Shown: positions 1-11,022 of the stretch, in pieces | How the letters are laid out: each line of letters opens with the position of its first letter | How positions within the stretch are numbered: the stretch's first letter is position 1 | Position numbers and translations under genes: made by a program | From: Ashinkailepas kermadecensis | Taxonomy: Eukaryota > Arthropoda > Thecostraca > Neolepadidae | DNA: 64,000 nucleotides | Assembly (NCBI GenBank): GCA_034440615.1 | Contig: JAOTOM010005138.1 | Span: forward strand, 420,001-484,000 | Direction: 5' to 3' | Notes under the pieces: generated by a model | The model's input: the letters and a program-made list of their open reading frames with translations, nothing else | Told to the model about the DNA's origin: nothing | Databases searched by the model: none

Positions 1-644
1 GTGTGAGGCTCGTGCAAGGAGTGTGCCCAGGATTTCGCCAGTGGAACCGAATGAACTCGTGCGGGCCCAGTTCTTGAGGTGGGACGTGCAAACACAGGTC
101 TCAAGGGGACCTAAAAATTAAATTGTGTCCAGCTGTGATTAACTCAGCTGTGATTGCCATTCATTTGAAAATGCGTCAGTGCGTTTGATTTCACATTTTC
201 ATGTGTCAGTCTGATATCCACCGAGATCGAAAATATTGTGGTGTCGCTGTACTGTATTTTAATTATAAAACAATATTCCTCCGATATTTTGCTTATATTT
301 CCTTGAATAAATCAGCACAATTGGGGGAGGGACAGTTACCATTACTGGCCCCGTCCCCAAAAGCGTAGAGACCAGACTCCCTACTCAATTCCTACGACCA
401 TAATTTCCACCATTGTTGACAGTAGCGATCACCCCGTGACCACACTTACGGGTGCCGAGATGCTGCCCCCATCCCTCCCAAGCACACCCTCTCACCCTGC
501 CACACAACACGCAGGGGTGCCAGCACAGCCGCCCCGGACATACCGACACGGGCACCTCACGAGATAGCACGCTGAGGCTGCGCAGGCAGGTGTGCAGAGT
601 GTGGGGGAGGGGGAGTGATCAGTGAGGTGCAGGTGGCTGATGTA
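1..644. other. No gene seen; ordinary intergenic sequence
   Basis: Mixed-composition sequence with an AT-rich stretch near 180-320. The open frames are under about 85 codons, overlap on both strands and show no recognisable domain, so I call none of them coding. The last bases before 645 run into the target site of the MITE. Confidence 0.6.
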
Positions 645-937
645 ATTGCGATCACGGCTAGTTGAAGCGCGTAGTCCAACAATGGTTTTGAGGAAAACCG
701 GTTTCGATCCCGTCTCGGGATCGTCGTCAGTTCACTGTGTTTCGGAAAGGTTAAAAATGACATCACGTTCACATTTGAGTTATCTACACGTAACGTGACC
801 ACCACAATGTGAACGTGATGTTATGTTTTAACCTCACCCAAATACCGTGAGCTGATGACAAGCCTGAGACGGGATTGAAACCGGATTTCTTGAGGACCAT
901 TTTCGGACTACGCTTTTCAACTAGCCGTGATCGCAAT
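645..937. mobile_element. 293-bp foldback MITE with TA target duplication
   Basis: The two halves are nearly reverse complements of each other end to end. The left arm begins ATTGCGATCACGGCTAG and the right arm ends with its exact reverse complement, with only scattered mismatches and small indels through to the centre near 790. A TA lies immediately outside each end (643-644 and 938-939), as expected for a Tc1/mariner-like TA target duplication. There is no transposase frame, so mobilisation would need an enzyme supplied elsewhere. This structure is seen directly; the superfamily is inferred from the TA duplication. A transcript would fold into an approximately 140-bp hairpin. Confidence 0.85.
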
Positions 938-1679
938 TATATACACACAACAGCCACAAACATTGATGTATGTAGTTGGTGTACACTGGACACACGGATC
1001 TCGGGCGATACCGACTGAATTGTCAAGGGCACGTCAAGATCACAAGTGGAGGAGCACAAAATCGAGCAAGGGTGCTTGAGCATGCGATTGCTGGAATACT
1101 TGAAATGAGTGCAGGCTCATGCATCCATGTTAACCTTAAAGATAATTTAGGGGAAGGCGAGGCAAAATGAACCAATCTTGCTTTTAGAGCTTTCCAAGGG
1201 AACATAGCAAACGGAATTGTAATGATCAATTACAACCTCTGTTGAACAACGCAATGTTTTCTGCACAACAATAACGTAGAAAGCAGTTATCTGAAACATC
1301 GATTGTAAAAGGTATTATAATTTCTGTCAAGTGCTTGATATTGCTCAACTTATCCCGGCAATTTGGTAAGTGGACCCAGCACATGCGGTTAGCATTAAGG
1401 CGTTAGTATTAACACTACAGTGCGGGTTAGGTGTTATTTTGACCAACGTACCCTGATATTCTTCTGAGGAAACTCTTAAGCCGTTAACACTATCGCTTTG
1501 ACATTTGTGAAACCTTCGTACAATTGATATGCTCTTATTGTACCCATCAAGGCATTGAGTTATGTGCTCTATAGCGGAGCTTGAGCGGGTGGGTCAACAT
1601 ACTGTCACGATCCCGTGTCAATACGATTTTAGATGTACATGGAAGCATTTTTCATCACCGAACCATCCCAGGCACAGTC
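938..1679. other. No gene seen; unique intergenic sequence
   Basis: Nothing recognisable. A 64-codon frame at 976-1170 (+) reads like ordinary protein composition, but it lacks an ATG near its start, has no matching splice context and belongs to no family I know, so it is not called. Confidence 0.55.
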
Positions 1680-2260
1680 AGAAGTGAAATATGGGTGCAT
1701 ATATTAAATGATCCAAAGTAATGCAAGTGTACAAAATTTAATCTCGTGTCAGTCCCTAGCTGAAATTTAACGCAAGGAAATGTTTCTTTGGCCATTGCTT
1801 TGTTCCGTTTTTTTGTTTGTTCAAAACCAAGACATGTAGTGGAAAATTATGTCATATAAAGCGTGCCAGGTTTCAAGTCATTGTAAGGTCAGTTCGCTGA
1901 TATGATATAAAGTGAACTCTATGGTTCCTCCCAAAAAGGTACATCTATTCCAGGAGCTCTACAGGCTCAAATACGAACTATTATGAGTTGAAGTTGGTTC
2001 AGCCAGGACAAGTTGGCATGCCGTGTTCGTTTCTGATGTGTTTGGCGTCCCGAAATTCGATTAAAACATTTTTATTCGATGAAAAGAAATGTTTTATACC
2101 AAAACGTTGGGCTTTGTTTTCGAAAACGATCAAAGTGGCACGGCATATTCCGACATGGCACAGCAAAAACACGTATACCATTTTACAGGTGGTCGTGTTT
2201 TGCCACAGTGCCCAGAAGTGGTAAATCTAGTAGAAAGTCATCTTCAATTTTATATTGAAA
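1680..2260 (+). repeat. REP-A dispersed repeat, copy 1
   Basis: First of four diverged copies of a family defined by comparing the window with itself. Shared landmarks in order: GTGAAATATGGGTGCAT near the 5' end; GCGTGCCAGGTTTCAAGT; GGTACATCTATTCCAG followed by CTCTACAGGCT; then GTTCGTTTCTGATG and ATTCGA blocks. The same landmarks recur in the same order at 18968-19610, 29665-30400 and 48466-49060. No terminal inverted repeats, long open frame or target duplication could be fixed, so the element class is unknown. It may be a decayed transposon. The boundaries are approximate. Confidence 0.65.
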
Positions 2261-3302
2261 GCGATAGGTATGTTTGATGTTGCAATTGTTGGAGATAAAG
2301 GAAAGTAGTCGTCACTTTTGCATATCCCACTTATTCATACGCGCGTTTCTGAGGCCTTTGTCAACACTTCTTTTAAATGACGCCTGGACCTCACCAATGG
2401 CGGATCCAGAAATTAAGGAAAAAAGTTGGATAAAAATGATAGTCCCTTACGCAGATGCGTCTTTAGGATTTCATCAAGCAAGGTCAAATAAACTCAGGAC
2501 GGCTTACTCCCTTAAACTTCTAAATGTCCTTGCATAAGGTACCTTATTGATCCGCAATGTCTGCAGAATGCCTCACCTCAAAGGGGCCCTTATAGGCCTT
2601 CAGGGGACTTTCAGAAAAAAATAATCCACCCCATAGGTGCCCAGGGGGCCTCATAATGTCAAAGTGGCCTCGATACACTTAGAAGTTCCACATACCCTAA
2701 TGGCACCTTCCGGACCTCAACATGGCACATGCAGACCTTAAAAAGGCTCCCCGTAGTTTAATTGATCCTGATGATCTACAACGTTTTTGCATGCCAATGG
2801 GGCCCTCACATGCCTCATAGACGTCAAAGCCCAGAAAGGCCCACAAATATTCCTCCCAAATACCTCAAAGCTACCCGGAAGACCTCAAAATGGTTTTGGC
2901 CTTACAAGGTTCAATTTCAACTGGATAAGACGTCACGGTCCTGAACTATGAACGTATAGGCTGTGAAAAGGCAATATAAGGCGCCTTTCGGACTATTATC
3001 GGGCCCGCGCCACTTTGGGCCCATGGTCACGAACGGGACTTCACTCCTCAGGGGAGGAATGCCCTCCTGGCCCCGCTTGAGTTCCTTTGATACCCATCTG
3101 CTTCACTGCCCATACGGATTTTTAGGCATTAATTTGCTTTCAAGATGTTTTCGGGTTTGGATGCATTAGAGCTCCGAAAGTAGGGGATAGTGAGGTAAGA
3201 TGAGCCAATCTGTCATGAATGGTATCCAGGATGGAACCTTCCACAAATTAGGGAGCACTGCCTCAACCCTATGTTGCTGAGGTTTAGCATGTGACCTAGG
3301 GT
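2261..3302. other. No gene seen; CCTCA-rich degenerate sequence in the middle
   Basis: From about 2560 to 2920 the strand repeatedly carries CCTCA, GGCC and CCTTA words at irregular spacing, which looks like a strongly decayed tandem array or low-complexity tract. The stretch TGGCGGATCCAG at about 2399-2410 matches the terminal motif of the hAT-like element at 32633, so a decayed relative may end here. I see no coding region. Confidence 0.45.
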
Positions 3303-3500
3303 TGTTGTTTTATATACTTTTGAGAGGGCAGGTGCCCCCTCAATGTTGCCTTTATCCCCCAATATTTCCAACTTTTAACATGGGACCCTATGAGTAGCAT
3401 AAGTGTACTCCCCAATCTATTTGGGCCCACCCATTGCCTTCATACATTATGCCCACAATTATTTTAGGACATCATCGCCCGTGGTATGACCTATTGGCTT
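3303..3500 (+). repeat. REP-B dispersed repeat, copy 1
   Basis: One of four copies of a family recognised by internal comparison. Shared blocks: TTTTATATACTTTTGAGAGG, GTGCCCCCTCAATGTTG, a TTTCAACTTTTAACATGGG-like block, CCCCAATC(T/C)ATTTGGG, CCATTGCCTTCAT, then ATTTT and an AT-rich tail. The order is kept in all copies (8228, 47056, 56757). It has no coding capacity. The class is unknown; a non-autonomous element or an old duplicated segment are both possible. Confidence 0.7.
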
Positions 3501-4839
3501 TGACACCACAATCATTTTGGAAACGTTCCGCCCCTGGTGGCATCCATAAGGTACGGCGAATGCAGTGGAACTTTTTCATCCACAGTCCAATAATGTGATT
3601 TCGATACAGCATCCCAAGCCCTTAGCCTGCCTTAGCCGATGCCCTCCTGAACAAAGAAAAGAAAGAAAGGACCCGTGGCCCCTTTGGCCCTTCGGATGTG
3701 TCACTGGAAGTGACACTCATGGCAAGCAGGATTGCTTTTTCACCCACAAACGACGCTTATCGATGTTCCTTTGTGTTGCTGTTTCCGTTCGTGTCGATGC
3801 ATCGCCCACTGGTGCCAGGACGTCCACCGCTGGTAGTTCGAGTTCTAGACTATCCGACAGATGGCAGTGTGCTACCATAGACTGCCAGTCGTCAGTCAGG
3901 ACGAGACCGACAGGAAGCCGGATGAGGCTTACTGCCGAGGAACTCTCCCATCAGTCCAATTGAAACTGGTCGGAGAGCCCACCTGTGAAACTGTCGATTT
4001 TGCCGGAAATTCCGGGCTCTTTATACCAGCCTATGCCATGAGGTAGATGGACGGGGTGACTTACTGCAGTTTTCATGCGATCATCATAAAACGACACGAC
4101 GCCGCCGTCGGTATTCATGTAGGTAGGGGTAAAGTTGTCGATATATAATTTGGATATTCCGGCAATGCTACATCCAGTGAATTAAACAAAAACAATATTG
4201 GAAAGGCTGGCCCCCGTAGGTGCCCAGAGTTAAAATCTGCAGCTGTTGTGCAGTGGTTCGGGCCCATCCAAAGCGATAAGAAGCTCCACATATGGCCGAT
4301 TGCAGGGGTGACGTTTTGCATTCTTTTGGGATGGCTCCAGCCACCCCTTTTACTTTTACTATAACTTTTACTAGAACCACAACAATAAGGATTTGAGCCA
4401 TCCTATTGGCTGTCAAGAATAGCACCATAGCTATTAGAGCAACAGTTCACATTGCAAGCATTGCAGGGTGGTCAGTCATGAAGCTGCAAAGGAGCAAGAA
4501 CATGGCTACTTTTATGGACATGACACAATGTTCACACCAGTAATAAGTGGGTTGGTTGATTGTTTGGTTGGTACTCGGGCTTGTGTGTACATTTGTGTGC
4601 ATTGTGACAATTGTGCATCAAACATGACGATCATATAGCGCCCATGACCCGAAATCAGTGATTAACAACAAATGTGACATTCTCTGCAAATATGCTTCAG
4701 GTACATTATAGTGCGAAGCCCAACTGGTATGGAAAATACAGTTGAAGGTGTGGCTCACGTCCACGTAATGGGCAGAAACTAAAGCAGACCGTCAAATAAC
4801 TCGTCCACGTCGTGTTTCTGTATTAACTTGCATACGAAT
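3501..4839. other. No gene seen; unique intergenic sequence
   Basis: No tandem or dispersed repeat is recognised. A 132-codon plus-strand frame at 3565-3963 overlaps two competing frames of similar length and has no family resemblance, so I treat it as chance. Confidence 0.55.
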
Positions 4840-4933
4840 ATCACAACACCTCGACACCACAACACCTCAACACCACAACACCACAACACCTCAACACCAC
4901 AACACCTCGACACCTCAACACCACAACACCTTT
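4840..4933. repeat. Short-period tandem tract (CACCACAA/CACCTCAA)
   Basis: About ten units of 8-10 bp built from ACACCACAAC and ACACCTCAAC words. The two word types are interspersed irregularly. Minus-strand reading gives the repetitive V-L-W-C-C-G-V-E type peptide, which has no significance on its own. Confidence 0.8.
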
Positions 4934-7470
4934 TACATTGTGTCCAATGTGAGATTGACTTTTTAATGTCAGCATCTTTATCAACTTGATAAAAGGGTTG
5001 CAATGTACGTTAATGCCAACAGTATGAGAAGGGCTAACATACGTAGGTACAAAACGAGCGCAACTTTTCAGTGTTCGCACTGTGTTTAATTTATACTTGA
5101 AGTGACTTCACTTATCGAGACGGTTCAGAAAAGGTGCAGGTTGATGTTTGTATCATGATTAATTATCGAGATACGAAATAACCTAAGGTAGAATGAAACA
5201 TAAATTTAGGATCTGTGTGCGAACCGCATAAAAAGATCCTAATTTTTACATTTTGGTGCCAATGGAATCCATATGGCTTAGATAATGGGATAAACCTGAT
5301 GAAACGATAACATTTCACACTTTCGGCAAAATGAATACACCTAGTGGCATGTGCATGGATCCTCTTAAGTATTAACCCTTTAACTGCTGCGCTTTGCCAT
5401 CGTTATTGGGCCGGTGCATCGCTGGCACAACCGCCGCGGTCGCCGATGGCAGTTTCACCCAATCCCCCTCCCCCACCTCCCACATAAAAGCTCCCCCTGC
5501 CTCTGACAGCCAGACATGAACAGCAAACACATCTGATCTGATCATACCATTCAGTTGTACACACAATTAGTGACTCTGCAGAACTATGTGGACGACCATG
5601 CTTGCGTGTGCTTATTTTGCAAACACTATAGTTACACCAAACTAATGGAAAGCCACCATTGTTTGGCATTCCGAGTTCTAAAACCGTGTTCACCAGCAGT
5701 GATCAAGTTCAGCTGCATCTGTTAATAGAAACCACATCTCTATGTGGCTCACCTCCCCTATCTGGCATGCTTACGTTCAGTTATATCGCTAGCAATGATT
5801 TAAATTAATGGAATATCGCAAAACACTTCGGTTGGTTATTGGTTTTACGACACGTCGACCGTTGAGTCATGTAGGCGTCGCCCAGGATCTCTCACGCCGA
5901 TTGGTCGCGGGCGAACTGGAAGGTTTGCTGACCGGGAGGGGTGAGACTTTCCATGGGACACGTTATATGTTATACCACGAACCTTATTTTCGATAAGGTA
6001 GAGGTGAGACAGGGAATGTCATCTTAGGCGGCCCTAAGACCTTTGGCACACTCGTCCCCTTTTTTGCGCTAAATTTGGGACACTTCGGTCATGTTTTGTA
6101 TCGCAATTGGCAAGAGGCACCAAACATATCATTATCCACCCAATGCATCTGTATCAAGCATATCATTATCCACCCAATGCAAAGACATGAAACTAGCAAT
6201 CCTCGCTCGTCATGTGCCAACATTTCGCTCGTCTTCTGGTTTCGTGGGATACGTAAGTAGGGTCCGTCTAAAGTCTGAGAGTCTTCCTCGACTGTGGCGG
6301 ATGATCTTCACAGGAAAATGACTGTGTGGGACGCGTCCGCCACATACCGCATGGCGGCGACGCTGTTGAGTTCATCGAAGAGGGGGTGCAGTCTGAGTTC
6401 AACCAACGAGCTCAGTGTATCTTTGCACAGAGAGAGACGTGTGGAAACATAAAGTAAAGAACGGGATCTTTCTGTTATTGCTGTCCTTTTGATGGCTTAA
6501 GCGCATGTATACCATGCCATTACCGGGTGAGCCAAAAGTAAGCCCAGCACAGCGCCATCTCTGCTTGATTGTTAGCTTCTCTAGCCTCTGAGTATTAGAG
6601 TCAAGGAGTGCCCACTTATCGAAAATCTGAAGTATTGTGATCACAATGATATATAAATTATTGGTGCACGTGCCACGTGATCAGTTTATAGTCAGTCCTT
6701 AAAGTCCACTTACTTCTGGCTCACATGTTATGTTGCGCATTTTGGCCATCTGGATAATTTTCATAAAACGACACTCCTGGCCGATTGGATGTCTTCTGTG
6801 AATGCTTGGCACTCAAGGTCAGATCATATTGGATCAATGAGCTTTAAGCTTTAATCTGCAAGTGCCTACACTTCGTGCATTTTTCGAAAATCTGAGCGTT
6901 ACCCTTTTACTTCAGATAGGTAATGTGCAGCCGAAGGTATCACTTTGCATGTGCTTAGGAGGACACTTTGCATGTGCTCCTTCATTCACTGATTTGGTGC
7001 CCTCAATCATCGATTTGGCCCGGAATCAAGCTGAAGATTACCCATTGGACATTTGGGCGTACACTAGACACAAATGTTTTTAGGGCAACTTTGGCATAAA
7101 AAATGTCATTTTTCCCTCCCCAGCCAACTTCATAAGGTGACACCCATGTATGTACCTATCGATGGTTTATATTTCAGCTGTTTGCACGTGTTTTCAGAGA
7201 ACTCCGCCTTATCCCGTACCCGCCTACCGAGGCCAAATGGATCACAGATCGCGCGACCATATTTTGAATCAAATGCATTCTAAAGTAGTTGTATAGCTTC
7301 GGTTTCAGTTCAAGAACATTTTTATCATGGGCTTCACACTAGTACTTGGCAATTAAGAAGACCTGAGGTCAAGTTATGTACCAATAGATGCATAAAAGAT
7401 GAAGAGGTGCACACAATTTCGGCGCGAGCGCACTTAATGTTGCTACTTAATCGCGACAAGTCTGTCAAGA
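4934..7470. other. No gene seen; unique intergenic sequence with one short direct repeat
   Basis: The only structure I recognise is a 22-bp exact direct repeat at 6125-6146 and 6159-6180, with a 34-bp period. Overlapping frames of 60-96 codons occur on both strands without family signals. Confidence 0.55.
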
Positions 7471-7800
7471 AAGGACCGTTCACTGCTGATGGGGCCGATG
7501 CCGTCGTCGCCCGGACCCACAATGTCGTCCCGCCACCACGGTCCGGTCCAAGACGGTCGGCGGCCGTCGCCGACTGTCCAACCGACGCACCAATGGATGC
7601 GCTCGCTGTCTTCCAGCAGCCAATCAGCGGCCGCCGAAGATAGTAGGATGGCCCGCAGACAGACAGACGGCCGTGGCTCCTCCCTCCGGCGCCGCCGTAT
7701 TGTGACGTCACCCAGGCGGCGATCCAGCCGCGCTCCTTTTCAGAGCTGCAGTATTTCCGCAGCTCAGCTGCGCAGAGGCTTCACGTCCCACCGGCGCACT
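7471..7800. other. GC-rich segment
   Basis: Composition jumps to GC/CpG-rich (GTCGTCGCC, GGCGGCCGTCGCC and similar) between AT-richer flanks, then fades near 7800. It carries overlapping open frames on both strands, as any stop-poor GC-rich DNA does. It could be a regulatory CpG-type island, but no core promoter element can be assigned. It is less GC-extreme than the islands further right and is the only one without an obvious neighbouring array. Confidence 0.5.
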
Positions 7801-8227
7801 TAGTCTTGTCACCGTGACAGCATGCCGGCCGGTTTTTATTCGCAGCGACAGGGGGTAGGGGTGGGGTGGTGGTTGTAGTTGCGGGCTGCCAGAGGGTTAT
7901 ATTTCTCCTTCGGCAGCAAAAATTGCGTGCTCCCATCTTAAAGGCCACAATCCGAAGCAAACAGGAGGGTGGAATGTCCCTTTGTTCTCATCCACCATCC
8001 ATCCACTAACTACCCCTCATCTCATCCACTAACCCTTTGTTCTCATCCACCAGAATGTCTTTGACTATACCCCTCGTCATAACAGTTCTGCCGATGTTGT
8101 TGAATTTATTCCTGAATTTAGCATACACACGCAGCTATGACTACGTGTGCTACAGTGTTCGAAATGTTCCGGGTAGGCTCTACCGGCTGAGGGCCGGGTC
8201 TGGATACGAGTAGAGCCGGGCTATGCG
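7801..8227. other. No gene seen; short CATCCAC-rich patch
   Basis: At 7985-8052 the words CTCATCCACCA, CATCCACTAAC and TTGTTCTCATCCACC recur irregularly, a small degenerate tandem patch. The rest shows nothing. Confidence 0.55.
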
Positions 8228-8405
8228 GTGTTGTTGTATATAACTTTGAGGGGGAAAGTGTGACCTCAATGCCATCTTTGCCCCCCCACAATAATTTCAA
8301 CTTCTGACGTGAGACCCTATAAAGTGTGCCCCCAATCTATTTGGGTCCGCCCATTGCCTTCATGCTGTATGCGCCCCGCAGGATAATTTTCAGATATCAA
8401 AGCTC
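8228..8405 (+). repeat. REP-B dispersed repeat, copy 2
   Basis: Carries the REP-B blocks in order: GTTGTTGTATATAACTTTG, CCTCAATGCC, TTTGCCCCCC, AATTTCAACTTCTGACGTG, CCCCCAATCTATTTGGG, CGCCCATTGCCTTCAT and a terminal GATAATTTTCAGA. It has the same orientation as the other three copies. Confidence 0.7.
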
Positions 8406-8418
8406 GTGGCCGGGCCAA

Positions 8419-8455
8419 CCGGTCTGGTTGGCCCGGGCCAGACCAACCAGACCGG
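8419..8455. other. GC-rich hairpin with 13-bp stem
   Basis: CCGGTCTGGTTGG at 8419-8431 is followed by an 11-base spacer and then its exact reverse complement CCAACCAGACCGG at 8443-8455. It lies right after REP-B copy 2. No tract of T follows that would suggest a terminator. It may be a recombination-generated palindrome. Confidence 0.75.
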
Positions 8456-8820
8456 ACCAGACCCAATTTCCCATTTTCTCGTTTTGTTGCAAGTCTTTGC
8501 AAATGAAGGTTGGACGGACTTCTAAACCGCGCATTTTTTCCACTTTAATTCATGAATCAGACCCCATATATACTCAATAGAACACATCTGATAACATACC
8601 AGGAGATATCTTACTTTTTCAAACAAAATCATAAGCTTCTGGTCAATGCCCTGCGAAAGTGGAAGAGGAGTCGGCCAGCTAAGTGTGGTTGCAATTAGAT
8701 AATTAGGAGAAGGAAAAAAAGCATTAAGAGAACAAGCTATGAAAGTTTCACCTACATGAGACTTTTGCTCATCTGTTCCCATGCATTGAGCTTTGTGGTG
8801 TAACTTATAATGCCAATGAG
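8456..8820. other. No gene seen
   Basis: A minus-strand frame of 177 codons spans 8522-9055, but most of its centre is REP-C copy 1, and the corresponding frames in the other REP-C copies are not conserved as protein. I do not call it a gene. Confidence 0.5.
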
Positions 8821-9000
8821 CGGCGTAGCCAGCATTTTCCTGGGGAGGGGGGTGCTCGACCAAAATAAAAATGTTGAGAAAGCTTTCGGCGCGCGAAGCT
8901 GCCGAAAAATGCGGTCTTGCGTAATGAAAATCGCAAAATTTATCCCTTGATCTAGTGTATCCTTGGTTGCTAGGGGGGGGGGGTATCACCTTGGCTGGGA
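8821..9000 (-). repeat. REP-C dispersed repeat, copy 1 (minus orientation)
   Basis: The reverse complement matches the copies at 21527-21690 and 25107-25330. Shared blocks are a GGCG(C/T)AGCCAG-type terminus, a C-run, TAGCAACCAA, TACACTAGATCAA, AAATTT, and TTTTCGGC followed by a cluster of GCGC and GCGCTCCGAAAGCTTTCTC-like words. A run of G (the C-run on the minus strand) sits at about 8971-8980. The terminal GGCGTAGCCAG motif is the kind seen at ends of hAT-like elements in many animals; that assignment is inference. Confidence 0.65.
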
Positions 9001-9290
9001 CACTGATGCCTATATAGGTACTATGTTGGTTGGTTATTTGGCCTTTGTGGTGCATTAACCTTTTTCGTCATACAGCATCCTACAATATGCTCACCTCCCC
9101 ACCCAGGTGGACAGGTAGACAGGTGCCTACCTAGGTGTTACTGGCAATGTTCAACTATTAGCTCTAAAACTCCAGCAGTCGACTGGCAGTCAGCTGGTTA
9201 CCGTGTTGATGTGAAACAGTTTAAGAAGTAATACTCGAAAACTACCTACACTCACCACCTGGTTACTGTTCCACAGGATGAGTTCAAAGC
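9001..9290. other. Leader sequence before the 43-bp array
   Basis: A small CCTAC/CAGGTGGACAGGTAGACAGGTG patch at about 9100-9140 is locally repetitive. Otherwise nothing is seen. Confidence 0.5.
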
Positions 9291-9625
9291 CAGTGGCCTG
9301 TCTACCTCAGCGAATACATTCCACGGCCTTAAACAGTGGCCTGTGTACCTCAGCCAACATATCCCACAGCGGTCAATAGCGGCCTGTCTACCTCCGCCAA
9401 CACGTCTGACAGCCGCCAGCAGCGGCCTGTCTACCTCCGCCAACACGTCTGACAGCCGCAGCAGTGGCCTGTCTACCTCCGCCAACACGTCTGACAGCCG
9501 TCAGCAGTGGCCTGTCTACCTCAGCTAACACACCTGACAGCCGTCAACAGTGGCCTGTCTACCTCAGCCAACACATCCCGCAGCCGTCAGCAGTGGCCTG
9601 TCTACCCATCCGGCGTGTAGCCCCG
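9291..9625. repeat. 43-bp minisatellite, about 8 units
   Basis: The word GGCCTG recurs at 9295, 9338, 9381, 9424, 9466, 9509, 9552 and 9595, giving a period of 43 bp with one 42-bp unit. Each unit contains CTGTCTACCTC, (C/A)GCCAACAC and GACAGCCG. The first units are more diverged than the last, and the array stops at the GC island that begins about 9626. Confidence 0.92.
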
Positions 9626-9943
9626 TGGCCAGGTGGGACAGGTAGCCAGCAGCCGGGACGCCCTTGTCGCGTCGACGCCGACGCCGACGCCGGCCGGACG
9701 CGGCGGCTATTACGCCGCTGCCGCCGCGCCGCCGCGCCGCTTAATTTGTCCGGAGGCGCTGCTGATCGTCGACGCCGACGACGGCGCGCGTCGTTACCGG
9801 CGCGGCGACGCTCGCCGGCGGCAATTAGGGCGCGGTGTAATAGCGCGGCGCGGTGCGGCGCGGCGCGCTCCCGGAAGCGCCACTGTCAGCCGGCAGGCCG
9901 GCATCGGCACGTGCGCCGCTGACGCACGCTGGGGAGCGGCCCG
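9626..9943. other. GC/CpG island between two minisatellites
   Basis: Dense CG, GCCGAC and GCCGCC runs, for example GACGCCGACGCCGACGCCGG near 9675. The 43-bp array lies on the left and the 76-bp array on the right, with no gap. Long open frames cross it on both strands because it lacks AT-rich stop codons. No TATA box, initiator or splice signal could be assigned. Confidence 0.7.
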
Positions 9944-10553
9944 GTGCGGGCCGGTCTGGATGGTGGTGGTGGTGGGGCGAATACCTGGAGGAGAAGGGGA
10001 CAGGGGAATGGTCGCTGGGGTGCGGGCCGGTCTGGACGGTGGTGGTGGTGGGGCGAATACCTGGAGGAGAAGGGGACAGGGGAATGGTCGCTGGGGTGCG
10101 GGCCGGTCCGGACGGTGGTGGTGGTGGTGGGGCGAATACCTGGAGGAGAAGGGGACAGGGGAATGGTCGCTGGGGTGCGGGCCGGTCTGGATGGTGGTGG
10201 TGGTGGGGCGAATACCTGGAGGAAAAGGGGACAGGGGAATGGTCGCTGGGGTGCGGGCCGGTCCGGATGGTGGTGGTGGTGGGGCGAATACCTGGAGGAG
10301 AAGGGGACAGGGGAATGGTCGCTGGGGTGCGGGCCGGTCTGGATGGTGGTGGTGGTGGGGCGAATACCTGGAGGAAAAGGGGACAGGGGAATGGTCGCTG
10401 GGGTGCGGGCCGGTCCGGACGGTGGTGGTGGTGGGGCGAATACCTGGAGGAGAAGGGACAGGGGAATGGTCGCTGGGGTGCGGGTCGGTCCAGATGGTGG
10501 TGGTGGTGGGGCGAATACCTGGAGGAGAAGGGGACAGGGGAATGGTATGAGGA
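9944..10553. repeat. 76-bp G-rich minisatellite, 8 units
   Basis: GTGCGGGCCGG starts units at 9944, 10020, 10096, 10175, 10251, 10327, 10403 and 10478 (the last reads GTGCGGGTCGG). Units are 76 bp except one of 79 bp (an extra GGT) and one of 75 bp (a lost G). Each contains a GGTGGTGGTGGTGGGG run, CGAATACCTGGAGGA and GGGGACAGGGGAATGG. A decayed partial unit continues to about 10590. All three plus-strand frames stay open because 76 is not a multiple of 3 and the unit lacks stops. The plus strand has G-quadruplex potential. Confidence 0.95.
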
Positions 10554-10954
10554 CTGATCGCTGGGATGCGAGTCGGCCCGGACCGGTCCGGACAGTGGCG
10601 GCGATGGTGGTGCTGCCGTCGGCACTGTAATATACTGCGGAAACTGGAGTTTACCGCCGCGATTTGCATATTTATATTTTAAGTTTAAAACAGCTGTATA
10701 ACTGGTCTGAAACACTTATGAATGAGGCAAGCCTCTGACAGATATCGCCATATATTGCGCTTTCTGTTCATAAGATGCACAGGATACACGAATTTCGCTA
10801 GATGAACAAGAACGTTTATTTGGAGTGCCTTGTACTCTCAAAGGAAATTGCCATGTGAGGGTCATTTCCCATCTACATCGGGGCATGTTTCACAACAAAA
10901 CGCTCCTATTGATTTGTGAAATGGATGGAATGTACGACATTGTGGGGTAGGAGC
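10554..10954. other. Decayed array edge, then unique sequence
   Basis: From 10554 to 10620 the sequence still carries unit fragments (GATCGCTGGGATGCG, GGACCGGTCCGGAC). After that it is AT-rich with nothing recognised. Confidence 0.5.
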
Positions 10955-11022
10955 AAGTTACCTACCTACTTAGGCAGGTTGCCCACCTACTTAGGCAAGT
11001 TACCTGCCTACTTAGGCAGGTA
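10955..11022. repeat. About 21-bp tandem repeat, 3 units
   Basis: CCTACTTAGGCA recurs three times at a spacing of about 21 bp, each preceded by AAGTTACCT or TTGCCCACC. Small, local and without coding meaning. Confidence 0.8.

Noticed and set aside
690..722. A Pol III B box in the MITE arm (GGTTTCGATCCC)
   Set aside because: It has an extra T relative to GGTTCGANTCC and no A box at the proper distance.
7731..7750. A histone 3'-end stem-loop (GCTCCTTTTCAGAGC)
   Set aside because: Only four base pairs form, the consensus stem is broken, and no histone gene precedes it.
8522..9055. A 177-codon minus-strand gene
   Set aside because: Its centre is REP-C copy 1 and the corresponding frames in copies 2 and 3 are not conserved.
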